64,000 nt of DNA. Origin: CACIAM-69d sp001698445 (GTDB lineage Bacteria; Cyanobacteriota; Cyanobacteriia; CACIAM-69d). Every line of letters starts with the position of its first letter. Position 1 is the stretch's first letter. The notes below the pieces were generated by a model. It made no database searches, had not been told where the DNA came from, and saw only the letters and a program-made list of their open reading frames with translations. The stretch lies in contig NZ_JAZAQF010000012.1 of the NCBI RefSeq assembly GCF_043235035.1, forward strand, positions 129,217 to 193,216, written 5' to 3'. Positions 24,950 through 32,928 of this stretch are shown here, piece by piece. The position numbers and the translations under genes are program-made.

Positions 24950-26353
24950 CTAGCGATCGCCCTTTGGCCATGCTTCACCCCGCATGGCGCGATCGAGCAG
25001 TTCGATCGGGTGCAAAACCGGCACAGTTTTATCTTGCAATCCTAGGTGTTTTTGAATTTGCAAGGAACAACCCGGATTCGGTGAGGCGATCGCGTCGGCT
25101 CCCGTGTTGGTCAGGTTTTGCACCTTCAGTTCGCCCAGCTCGTCAGCGATTTCCGGTTGCAGCAGGTTATAGATCCCGGCGCTGCCGCAGCAGAGTTGCG
25201 AATCGATCGGCTCGCGCAGGGTCACGCCGGGAATTTGCCGCAACAGGTCGCGCGGTGGGGCGCTGATTTTTTGGCCGTGCAACAGGTGGCAAGCGTCGTG
25301 ATAAACCAGCGTCACCGGCTCCGGGGCGATCGGCTGGAGCGGCGCAATCCAACCCACTTCCGCAAAAAATTCGTGGATGTCGCGCACTTTTTCCACAAAG
25401 GCAGCAGCCCGATCGCGGTATTGCGGATCGTCTTGCAGGATGTGGCCGTATTCCTTGAGCGTGTGCCCACAACCGGCGGCGTTGATGATGATGTAGTCTA
25501 CGTTGGTGTCCGCGAAGGCATCGATCATCTGGCGGGCGATCGCCTGGGCCTGGTTGGTTTGGCCCTGGTGGGCGGGCAGGGCCGAGCAGCAACCCTGGCT
25601 GGGCGGAATCACCACCTCGCAACCGTTGGCCGTCAACGCCCGCAGGGTGGCGGCGTTCACCCCGCTAAAGAGGGCGCGCTGCACGCAACCAAGAATCATC
25701 CCCACCCGATAGCGCTGGGTTCCTTGGGCGGGAATGGTTTCGGGAAAGTCGCGGCTGAGGGTGTCCCAGCTCAGGCGCGGCAAAATTTCTTCCATGGCCG
25801 CCAGGTTGGGCAGCCATTTTTTCAGCAGGCCGGTCGATCGCACCAGGGTTTGCAAGCCCGACTGTTGATAGAGCAACAGGAACGGCATCAGCAGTTTTAG
25901 GCGATCGGGATAGGGAAAAATCTGGAAAATCAGCGTCCGCAGGGCCTGTTCCGGTAGCGATCGGGGCACGTTGCGTTCCACCTGCGGTCGGGTGGCGCTG
26001 ATCAGTTGGTCATATTTCACCCCGGACGGGCAGGTGGTGACGCAGGCCAGGCAACCTAAGCAGGTGTCGAAGTGTTGGGCGGTGGTGCGATCGAGCTGGG
26101 CGGTTCCTTCGTTGATCGCATCCATCAGATAGATGCGGCCGCGGGGCGAGTCGGTTTCCTTACCCAACACGCGGTAGCTGGGACAGGTCGAAAGGCAAAA
26201 CCCGCAATGGACACAGGAATCGATCAGCTTGGGGTTTGGCGGCGAGTCGGGGTCAAAGCCCGATCGCTCACCGGCGGCCAGTTCACCCAAGTGGGGGTTT
26301 TGGGCCAGAAAGTTGCTCTCTTTGGCGGGAATCGGGCGATCGCTCGTTTGCAT
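24950..26353 (-). CDS. glcF: Glycolate oxidase/dehydrogenase iron-sulfur subunit GlcF
   Basis: The Fe-S subunit of membrane-associated glycolate dehydrogenase, which oxidises photorespiratory glycolate to glyoxylate; 467 residues. Two 4Fe-4S ferredoxin motifs are near the N-terminus: CVHCGFCLSTCPSYRV and CLGCLACVTTCPSG. Two CCG (heterodisulfide-reductase-like) domains follow, with GCVQR, SQGCCSALPAH, HDACHLLHGQ and QLCCGSAGIYN. I start at ATG 26353 (MQTSDRPIPAKES); the frame opens upstream at TTG 26374, which is less likely. glcE lies upstream on the same strand with a 164-base spacer that contains a palindromic repeat. glcD is not in the window. Confidence 0.93.
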   Translation of the reverse strand: MQTSDRPIPAKESNFLAQNPHLGELAAGERSGFDPDSPPNPKLIDSCVHCGFCLSTCPSYRVLGKETDSPRGRIYLMDAINEGTAQLDRTTAQHFDTCLGCLACVTTCPSGVKYDQLISATRPQVERNVPRSLPEQALRTLIFQIFPYPDRLKLLMPFLLLYQQSGLQTLVRSTGLLKKWLPNLAAMEEILPRLSWDTLSRDFPETIPAQGTQRYRVGMILGCVQRALFSGVNAATLRALTANGCEVVIPPSQGCCSALPAHQGQTNQAQAIARQMIDAFADTNVDYIIINAAGCGHTLKEYGHILQDDPQYRDRAAAFVEKVRDIHEFFAEVGWIAPLQPIAPEPVTLVYHDACHLLHGQKISAPPRDLLRQIPGVTLREPIDSQLCCGSAGIYNLLQPEIADELGELKVQNLTNTGADAIASPNPGCSLQIQKHLGLQDKTVPVLHPIELLDRAMRGEAWPKGDR

Positions 26354-26470
26354 GGGTCGGTGGGGTGAAACCAATTAGGCGATGGCAATGATCTGGCGAC
26401 GTTCGATCGGCTGGTACTGCTCGATCTCCCCTCCCAGCACCCTGATTCCACCGTTCGCGAATCGTGGGAG

Positions 26471-26490
26471 CAAGGGGCTTGAGCACCTTG
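26471..26490. repeat. REP-like palindrome copy (imperfect)
   Basis: CAAGGGGCTTGAGCACCTTG is a two-mismatch copy of the 20-bp palindrome at 24863, followed by TCTGG as at 43180. It lies in the glcE-glcF spacer. Confidence 0.8.
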
Positions 26491-26517
26491 TCTGGGGGGT
26501 GGGAACGATCGCGCGGG

Positions 26518-27816
26518 CTAAACCACGAATCGGCCAGGATTCAGGAGCTGGTGCGGATCGAACTGCTGTTTTATTTTCCCCATTAGGGCCAGGGCAGAAC
26601 CGCGATCGCCCCAGCGATCCGATTGCTTAAACTGATGGGTCAGTTCAGGGGGCACTTGCAGCAGCGTCAAAAATCCCTGCGCCGCTTCGCAGGCAGCCCG
26701 CAATTGCCGAATCCAACGGGAAGTGCGCAGCCAGTCGCCCTCGATCGCCCCGAGGCTGGCCCAACCGAGGCCGCTGCTGGCGTGGATTTGCCCTTGGCTG
26801 ATCGGGCCGTTGGCCAGGCGATCGAGCAGGGCCGGGGCCGCCGTGGGCAATGCACCAAACTTAAGCGTGATCGGGCGATCACCTGCGGGGGTAGTGCTGG
26901 CGGCGCGGCTGGCTTGCCAAAAATCTGCCTCCTCCAGTGCGCTCAACACCCGGGATTGCAAGCCCAACTGCTCGGCCAGGGCGATCGAGCGGCGCACCTG
27001 TTCCGCCACACTGGGCGCAACGCTGCCAAACCGCAGGGCCAAGCCCACCGCCCGCTCCGGCAGGGCCGGGTTGCCCCAAACCCAATCCAGGGCGATCGGG
27101 GTGAGGGTGGAATTGCGTAGGCCTTGGGCTGCCTGGGCCAGGGCCGGGCAATCACCCCACAGCAACAGGGTTTGGCACTGTTCGGGAATCGGGTAAGTCC
27201 GCACGGTCAGGGTCGCCAACAGGCCCAGCGTGCCAAAGGAACCGGTAAACAGCTTCATCAGGTCATAGCCCGCCACGTTTTTGACCACGCGACCGCCGGC
27301 TTTGGCGATTTGCCCATCCCAACGGACGATCGACAGGCCCAACAGCAAATCCCGAATACCGCCGTAGCGTTGGCGCAGGGAACCCGTGTCCGCCGTGGCC
27401 ACAATGCCGCCCAGGGTGGCCGTTTCCGCAAAGGCCGGGTCGATCGGCAACCACTGACCCGAGGGAGCCAAGGCCGCTTGCAGATCCCGCAGTTTCATGC
27501 CCGCTTCCACGGTGGCCACCAAGTCCGCCTCGTCATGCATCACCAGGCGATCGAGCCGACCCAATCCCACGGGTAGCACCGATCCTTTCGGAACATTGCC
27601 CCAAGCCAACTTGCTGCCACTGCCGAAGGGGGCGATCGGCTGGCGTTGGGCCGCGCAGGCCGCCATCACCTCGGCTAACTGCTCGATCGACTCGGGCATC
27701 ACCGCCGGGCGAGCCAACTGACCGATCGACCGATCAATTAACTGACCGATCGATGGATCTAATAAATCATTTAAATCATTGGGATCATTCAGATCGTTTG
27801 GATCGATCGCACGCAT
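26518..27816 (-). CDS. glcE: Glycolate oxidase FAD-binding subunit GlcE
   Basis: An FAD-binding subunit of glycolate dehydrogenase, 432 residues. The FAD-binding type 4 fold is visible: RQPIAPFGSGSKLAWGN, DLVATVEAGMKLRDLQAAL, ATLGGIVATADTGSLRQRYGGIRDLLLG, and GGRVVKNVAGYDLMKLFTGSFGTLGLL. Start ATG 27816 gives MRAIDPNDLNDPNDLNDLLD, a short Asn/Asp repeat before the conserved part. An ATG at 27891 would extend the protein into a 10-base tandem repeat and is unlikely. It pairs with glcF downstream and, with GlcD elsewhere, would clear photorespiratory glycolate. Confidence 0.9.
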   Translation of the reverse strand: MRAIDPNDLNDPNDLNDLLDPSIGQLIDRSIGQLARPAVMPESIEQLAEVMAACAAQRQPIAPFGSGSKLAWGNVPKGSVLPVGLGRLDRLVMHDEADLVATVEAGMKLRDLQAALAPSGQWLPIDPAFAETATLGGIVATADTGSLRQRYGGIRDLLLGLSIVRWDGQIAKAGGRVVKNVAGYDLMKLFTGSFGTLGLLATLTVRTYPIPEQCQTLLLWGDCPALAQAAQGLRNSTLTPIALDWVWGNPALPERAVGLALRFGSVAPSVAEQVRRSIALAEQLGLQSRVLSALEEADFWQASRAASTTPAGDRPITLKFGALPTAAPALLDRLANGPISQGQIHASSGLGWASLGAIEGDWLRTSRWIRQLRAACEAAQGFLTLLQVPPELTHQFKQSDRWGDRGSALALMGKIKQQFDPHQLLNPGRFVV

Positions 27817-27850
27817 CACGGGCCCAACCTCAAGACAATCAGCAATTGAT

Positions 27851-27900
27851 TTGAAATACGTTGAAATATGTTGAAATACCTTGAAATGCATTGAAAATGC
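27851..27900 (+). repeat. Five 10-nt tandem repeats (TTGAAATAC type)
   Basis: Units read TTGAAATACG, TTGAAATATG, TTGAAATACC, TTGAAATGCA and TTGAAAATGC. They lie directly upstream of glcE. Confidence 0.9.
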
Positions 27901-28142
27901 TTTGATCAGGTTTTCTAGAACTCATCCCAGGCAACGGGTTAAATTTAGCCTTAAAAACCACCGAAATTTCCAGAAAGTCAGGGACGATGAAGCAAAATCC
28001 ATCATTCTTCAAGATTGCTGTTTTGCTGTTCCCAGCAACCGTCTCGCATTGGAGCGATCGGGTCGATCGCCCATCAAGTCCCCATCGATCATTAACCAAT
28101 TCTTAAATTATTTACTGAATTGATCGAATGTAATCGATTGAA

Positions 28143-28178
28143 CTAATTGGGCTAATTGGGCTAATTGGGCTAATTGGG
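28143..28178 (+). repeat. Four exact 9-nt tandem repeats
   Basis: Four identical copies of CTAATTGGG, followed by a degraded CTAGTTAGA. They lie about 180 bases upstream of the lipoprotein gene at 28357. Confidence 0.92.
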
Positions 28179-28356
28179 CTAGTTAGATGAATCCCGAGGC
28201 CAATCCGATCCGAATTCAGTTCCCCTGCTTGCGCCGATCGCTGCCAAGTGTGGTGAACCCATCTTCTCGGGCGGTGGGCACGTCTGTCCGGTTATGAAAA
28301 ACGCCGCCTAGACTGGAAAACAAGTGACCAAACCCTCATGATAAGGAAATTCGCCC

Positions 28357-28941
28357 ATGAATGCGCCGTCTAAGGCCGGTCGTTGGCTGGCGGGTACTGT
28401 TTTGACCCTGTTGCTGGTGGTGGGCGGTTGTGTGGCCCTCAACGATCGCAGTGATCGCGGCCCGGCTCCCAGTCCCACGCCGACCACGGTGGTCGATCGC
28501 TCCGTTGATCAGTCCACCGATCGTAGTTCCGATCGTCAATCGCCCAAACCCAGCCCCAGCGTCAGCCCCTCGCCCATTGATAAAAAGCCAGTGGCGGGCG
28601 GCAAGCTGAATAAGTATTTCCCGAAAACTAGCGATGGCTACAGCCTAGTTTTCCAACAGGAAAAGAAAGGATTTGCGGAAGCCAAACTGAAGAAATCAGG
28701 CGAAGAAGTGGCCAAGTTGTCGATTAATGACTTGGCGAACAATGCGAGCGGCCTCAGCAAATTCCAAAACAGCGATGATGACATTGACGGCTATCCTGCC
28801 GTTCAAGTGGGCAAAAACCAAACGGCTGTCTTGGTGGGCGATCGCTATCAGGTGAAGGTGCAGTCTACGACGCTCAAGACGAGCGATCGAGAAGACTGGA
28901 TTGAGAAATTTAATCTCTCAGGCTTGGCCCGTTTGAAGTAG
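28357..28941 (+). CDS. Hypothetical lipoprotein
   Basis: A 194-residue predicted lipoprotein. The signal sequence ends in a clear lipobox, LLLVVGGC, with the lipidated Cys at residue 25. It is followed by a Pro/Ser/Asp-rich linker (PAPSPTPTTVVDRSVDQ, about residues 35-75). The C-terminal ~115 residues form a small soluble domain beginning LNKYFPKTSDGYSLVFQQEKKGFAEAKLKKSG. I do not recognise the domain. AAGGAA upstream of the ATG serves as ribosome site. The linker DNA is rich in GATCG motifs. Confidence 0.7.
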   Translation: MNAPSKAGRWLAGTVLTLLLVVGGCVALNDRSDRGPAPSPTPTTVVDRSVDQSTDRSSDRQSPKPSPSVSPSPIDKKPVAGGKLNKYFPKTSDGYSLVFQQEKKGFAEAKLKKSGEEVAKLSINDLANNASGLSKFQNSDDDIDGYPAVQVGKNQTAVLVGDRYQVKVQSTTLKTSDREDWIEKFNLSGLARLK

Positions 28942-29033
28942 TTGGCTTTTCTATTTTCCGAATTAGCGTTTAATTTGGACTTAGTAGCATAGCAAGCTTA
29001 TTTTGATCGGTCAGGTCAAACAGCTATCACCGT

Positions 29034-29071
29034 TGCCTAATCGTTAGGCAGCAATGGGCTGAAGTCCATTG
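29034..29071. repeat. Tandem hairpins, second one REP-like
   Basis: TGCCTAA-TCG-TTAGGCA (29034-29050) is followed at once by CAATGGGCTGAAGTCCATTG (29052-29071), which has the same layout as the CAAGGGGCTTAAGCCCCTTG family. They lie in the 274-base gap after the lipoprotein gene and could terminate its transcript. Confidence 0.6.
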
Positions 29072-29215
29072 TTATGACGACTGATTCCGAAACTTTGCCC
29101 CCACGATCTAAAACAGTCACGCTATTAGCTTGCGTCTAGCCCTTGCCTAATTTCGGTTGAGCTTGTCGTTTGTTTTTTGTTTGGAAACCCTGTGTCTTAG
29201 TGAGGATCAAAATTC

Positions 29216-30094
29216 ATGGGTAAATCCATTGTGCAATTGGTTGATGAATTGCCCACCAGCGGCATGACCATCACGGTTCTGAATGCGTTGGATTTTGTGG
29301 TTCCCGGCGAGTGGGACAACTTGATTGGGTTCGATCGCACGATCAAAACCGTCACGGGCGAAGACGATCCGGGCTTAATTTCCCAAATCAAAGATCGGGC
29401 GATCGAGCTTTACAACGACGAAGGCGAGGGCTATCAACGCGCCGTTTGGCTCTATCAAACCGTGGACACGGCCGCAAGTGCCTTGGGCGCGGCTGCCATG
29501 GCCAATAAGGTGGGGCAAGATATTTCGTTTTTGGGCTTTTTGCAAAATTTGACCCCCAAACCCGAAAAGGCCCAAGCGATCGATTTAGGAATGAAAATTG
29601 TGGTGGAATTGCTGGCCTATTGCCAAATTAATGGCATTCCGGGCGACAGCATTGGCGACTTTTTGGGTTCCTTGGCCGACTACGGCGGGGAATCCAAAAT
29701 GCGGATGGCCGCTATGGTTTGCCTGGATGGCTTAGTGCCCTTGGGCCCGAACTTCATCAAAGCGGCCGGCGATTGGATCGGCAGCGCCACCCAATCAAGC
29801 ATGGAAGAAAACGAGGCTTTCCGGAATATCCAAAAGATGATTCCGGGCACTGACAAGGTGGCATTTGTTGGCCAGGCGTTCAACTCAGTTTCAAGCTGGA
29901 TGGGGAACTTTGTGAGCGATCGCGGTCTCAGCCCCCAAACGGTTCTGCAACACCTGCAAGGTTTTGTGGATATTGCCGATGACAAGCTGGATTATGTTGG
30001 TGCATTTTTGGACATGAGCACCAATTATTACTATCACACGGGTGTCCAAACGGTTGCCAAGCGCCTGATCGATCGCGCCTATGCTGAAATTTAG
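29216..30094 (+). CDS. Hypothetical soluble protein, family not recognised
   Basis: A 292-residue protein with no signal peptide and no strong membrane segment. It is acidic and rich in helix-forming stretches with small residues (TVDTAASALGAAAMANKVGQDISFLGFLQNL). Repeated -GD/-DW boundaries (IPGDSIGDFLGSLADYGGE, KAAGDWIGSATQSS) give the impression of an alpha-helical bundle. GAGGA upstream of ATG 29216 supports the start. It stands alone between two long AT-rich gaps in an accessory stretch. I cannot assign a function. Confidence 0.65.
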   Translation: MGKSIVQLVDELPTSGMTITVLNALDFVVPGEWDNLIGFDRTIKTVTGEDDPGLISQIKDRAIELYNDEGEGYQRAVWLYQTVDTAASALGAAAMANKVGQDISFLGFLQNLTPKPEKAQAIDLGMKIVVELLAYCQINGIPGDSIGDFLGSLADYGGESKMRMAAMVCLDGLVPLGPNFIKAAGDWIGSATQSSMEENEAFRNIQKMIPGTDKVAFVGQAFNSVSSWMGNFVSDRGLSPQTVLQHLQGFVDIADDKLDYVGAFLDMSTNYYYHTGVQTVAKRLIDRAYAEI

Positions 30095-30323
30095 CGTTTG
30101 AACTGGATTTGCTGAATTCAAGCAACGATTGATTTTGGTTGGTTTTTTACTAATCACTTGATTAAAAATCACCTAATTAAACGTTGCTCAAATACCAGCC
30201 TCCAAAATGTTCAAAAAAACAACACTCAAAAAATGGGGTTGCCAACCTGGAGTCGTGATTCTAATTCATGACATGACTCAGAGCAGCCCCGCTTTTTGTT
30301 TATATTTTGATTGAATATTTTTA

Positions 30324-30414
30324 GTGGCCCGCAGTGTGGACACTGCCCACTGAATCGTTGCTTCATGGCATCTGCGATATGGTGTGCCAATTATTTTAGG
30401 TAAAGGCTGTATTT
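30324..30414 (-). mobile_element. MITE-like element, copy A (inverted relative to copy B)
   Basis: The reverse complement of these 91 bases matches 36612-36702 at about 78 positions by my count, without gaps. Its outer end AGGTAAAGGCTGTATTT corresponds to the terminal repeat of copy B. It includes a GTGGGCAGTG...CAC inverted core. The other terminal repeat is not recognisable here, so the copy may be truncated. Confidence 0.65.
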
Positions 30415-30481
30415 AGGTTCAATATTTTTAGGTTGAATATTTTTAGATCGAACTATTTAGATATATGGTTTAAATGCATAT

Positions 30482-30533
30482 TTCTTGAACACATTTCTTA
30501 GACGCATTTCTTGGACGCATTTCTTGGACACAT
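30482..30533 (+). repeat. Four 13-nt tandem repeats
   Basis: Units TTCTTGAACACAT, TTCTTAGACGCAT, TTCTTGGACGCAT and TTCTTGGACACAT, just upstream of the TAXI-type gene. Confidence 0.88.
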
Positions 30534-30583
30534 AATTTTGGACGTATGGTTTAGTATTTTGGGAATTTTCCGGAGAATTTTTG

Positions 30584-32083
30584 ATGGTGAAACTCAAACA
30601 ACAGGGCTGGGGCTTGGTGTCGCTGGTGATTGTGGGAGTAATTGGGGTTGGCGGTTGTGGCCAGTCCAAAAACACAGTTTCGATTTCTGCGGGCAAGGCC
30701 GGTGTGGGCTATGACCTAATTAGCGAGCAATTGGGGCGATCGACCGATCGAATCGTGAGCCTGAAGCTGACCGACGACAAAAACTCCAATGGTTCCCGCG
30801 ATAACCTCGATCGCCTGGTGCAAGGTCGGGTTGATTTTGCCCTCGCCCAACTCGACGTTTCCCGCGATCTGCTGCGCAGTGGCCAGGTGGAAACCGTCGC
30901 CATTTTGGGTCATGAATATCTGCATTTGTTGGTGCGGGCCGACTCTCCCTTCAAAACCCTGACCGACATCAACGGCAAACGGGTGGCGATCGGGATTCAG
31001 GGCAGCGGTACCAACTTCACCACCACCCAAATCTTGACCCGCAGCGGCTTGCGAGTGATCACCAGTGCGCCTCCCCTGAAGGAAGGCCTGGCCAAGTTGA
31101 AGGCCGGAGAGCTGGACGTGGTGGCCTACGTGGGCCCCTTGGGATCCAGCAGCATTATTCAAAATGCCATTACCAGCGATCCGCCCCTGCGTTTGCTGGA
31201 AATTCCCCCCTCCATTACCAATCACCTGGCGGTGCGCTTCCCTGAGTCCTATCGCTCTTCGGTGATTCCCGCCGGAACCTATGACCCTCTGCGCCCCGAG
31301 CCGCCCCAGGATTTGCCGGTCTTGTCCACGGGAATTGGCTTGATGGCCCGAGGCGATGCCCCCGCCGACCAAGTGGGCCTAATGGCTTGGTCGATTTTGG
31401 CCACGGCGCGTCAATATGCCAGCTTTTATCCAGAATTGGCCGATGGTGATCCGGCTGGCTTGTTGCAACGGGGTGGGGTTTATATGGCTCCGGACGCGAC
31501 AGAAACCTATGAAAAAGGGGATCCCCGATCGGCTTGGCTGCGGTTCATTGAAGAAAATCAGGTTGTTCAGGAATATTTGCTGGTTTTGGGCTTGAGCAGT
31601 GCGGCGGGGTTGTTGGTCACTTGGCTGCGATCGCGCCGATCGCGCCAGTTGGTGAAAAGCAGTCGCCAAGCCTTGACCGAAATTAAGGAAGTTCATGGCA
31701 ACAAAACCAAGGCAGCCCTGGCAGCGGCCCAAGATTTGGCAGAGCGCTATCGGTTGATGTTCATTGATGGCAATCTGTCACCGGAAACCTACGAGGAGAT
31801 CGATCGCCCCGTTCAGCTCTATCTCCAAAGTTGCCAGGCGCTGATTGAACAGGAAGATCGCCAAACCCTCAGCGAAACGGTGAACCTACTGGACGATTCC
31901 GAAGCCCTGCTGAATATGCCGCTATCGGTGGCGGTTCAGCGGTTGCAGGAATTGGAAGATCGCTACTCGCAAATGTTGCTCTCCGGCACGATCGAACTGA
32001 TGACCTATCTGCAATTCCGGCAATGGGCGTTGGCGGTTTTGCAAGCCAAGTCCCATGAACCGGAAACCCCAGCCATGTCCTAG
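30584..32083 (+). CDS. TAXI-family solute-binding lipoprotein with C-terminal membrane and cytoplasmic parts
   Basis: 499 residues. A lipobox (VIGVGGC, Cys25) precedes a TAXI-type TRAP binding domain, about residues 30-320: VSISAGKAGVGYDLISEQL, QGRVDFALAQLDVSRDLL, VAIGIQGSGTNFTTTQIL. Unlike ordinary binding proteins it continues with one membrane helix (~330-350, YLLVLGLSSAAGLLVTWL) and a basic-then-charged helical tail of ~150 residues, probably cytoplasmic. No TRAP permease gene is nearby, so it may be a ligand sensor rather than a transporter part. ATG 30584 is chosen because GGAG at 30572-30575 is 8 bases upstream. Confidence 0.8.
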   Translation: MVKLKQQGWGLVSLVIVGVIGVGGCGQSKNTVSISAGKAGVGYDLISEQLGRSTDRIVSLKLTDDKNSNGSRDNLDRLVQGRVDFALAQLDVSRDLLRSGQVETVAILGHEYLHLLVRADSPFKTLTDINGKRVAIGIQGSGTNFTTTQILTRSGLRVITSAPPLKEGLAKLKAGELDVVAYVGPLGSSSIIQNAITSDPPLRLLEIPPSITNHLAVRFPESYRSSVIPAGTYDPLRPEPPQDLPVLSTGIGLMARGDAPADQVGLMAWSILATARQYASFYPELADGDPAGLLQRGGVYMAPDATETYEKGDPRSAWLRFIEENQVVQEYLLVLGLSSAAGLLVTWLRSRRSRQLVKSSRQALTEIKEVHGNKTKAALAAAQDLAERYRLMFIDGNLSPETYEEIDRPVQLYLQSCQALIEQEDRQTLSETVNLLDDSEALLNMPLSVAVQRLQELEDRYSQMLLSGTIELMTYLQFRQWALAVLQAKSHEPETPAMS

Positions 32084-32928
32084 GTTTCGGGAGCCAGCGG
32101 CCAAGTCGCTGGCTTCTGGGTCACCAAAATTGAGGATCGCGGATGGCGGATCGATCGCTGGATCCAAATCCCACCCCCAAGCGCCACCCGATCGATCGGT
32201 AAATCTTCAACCAGAGGAATTGGCTTAGCTTGAATCGGCAGCGATTCAAATATGAGTTAATTTTTATTCACAATCCCTAACAAAAAACCAAAAACAGTTG
32301 ATAAACTGCGCGAATTTATAAACAACCATTGAGTAACTGACCTAAAGAATTCTGCAAGCACTCATAATCAAATCAGAGCCAAATCAGAACCCAGTCAGAA
32401 CCCAATCAGATTTCTTGTAGACAGTCCCGATCGCTCCTCCTTTTCCCTGTCAACGGGCGATCGCACCATAATTCTTTCTACTCGCCAATCATCTGATCCA
32501 TTCAATCTAGTCAACTCAATTTTGCAAATTTCATCCAGTGGCTTTGAGCACTGAGCCTACGACGCTCGCCCCTGGCAACGCTCCATTACGGCGTTCATTG
32601 AATATTTGCTGAGTATTTGACGAACATTGGCTGAGTATTTGACGAATATTAGCTGAGCATTTTTCTCTTGTTCTCGCTCATTGGGAATCGGGAATCTTTT
32701 AGGCATGAATTAGGCATGAGTTTGATCTTGATCTGATTTCTCGTCAAATTTTGCAAGATTTTGAATTTGATATTGATCAGACATCACACTGATCAACTCT
32801 GCACTTCATCCCTAGTCCTATTTTCCCTAGTTCTATCTAGTTCTATTTTTTCCGTCTGCAATCATTTCAGCTTGCATTGAGCTGACATCAATTTTTTACT
32901 GGGAATTTTCATTCCCATGGAGGTTTTC
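32084..32928. other. Long AT-rich gap upstream of the EF-G-like gene
   Basis: About 845 bases without a supported gene. The gap holds 22-base repeats at 32608-32664 and, just before the next start, a small perfect hairpin GGGAAT-TTTC-ATTCCC (32901-32916). The segment 32540-32600 is more GC-rich and may be a decayed repeat. Confidence 0.45.
32608..32664 (+). repeat. 22-nt direct repeats (2.5 copies)
   Basis: GCTGAGTATTTGACGAA plus five bases at 32608-32629 and 32630-32651, then a partial GCTGAGCATTTTT. Confidence 0.8.

Larger units (their letters stand above)
27817..28356. other. Repeat-rich gap between glcE and a lipoprotein gene
   Basis: No gene is supported here. Five 10-base repeats lie at 27851-27900 and four 9-base repeats at 28143-28178, in an AT-rich background. 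The region is divergent and must hold both promoters. Confidence 0.5.
30095..30583. other. AT-rich gap with MITE-like element and tandem repeats
   Basis: This gap contains a MITE-like copy (30324-30414), then about three near copies of GGTTCAATATTTTTAG (30416-30460), then four 13-base repeats (30482-30533). No gene is supported. Confidence 0.6.

Noticed and set aside
25118..25900. 260-codon plus-strand frame opposite glcF
   Set aside because: It is a shadow frame; glcF on the minus strand carries intact Fe-S and CCG motifs.
27817..27891. N-terminal extension of GlcE from ATG 27891
   Set aside because: The extension is translated from a 10-base tandem repeat and has no counterpart in the family.
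32540..32600. GC-rich patch in the gap before the EF-G-like gene
   Set aside because: Looked for a decayed gene or RNA, but found neither a conserved frame nor a convincing fold.
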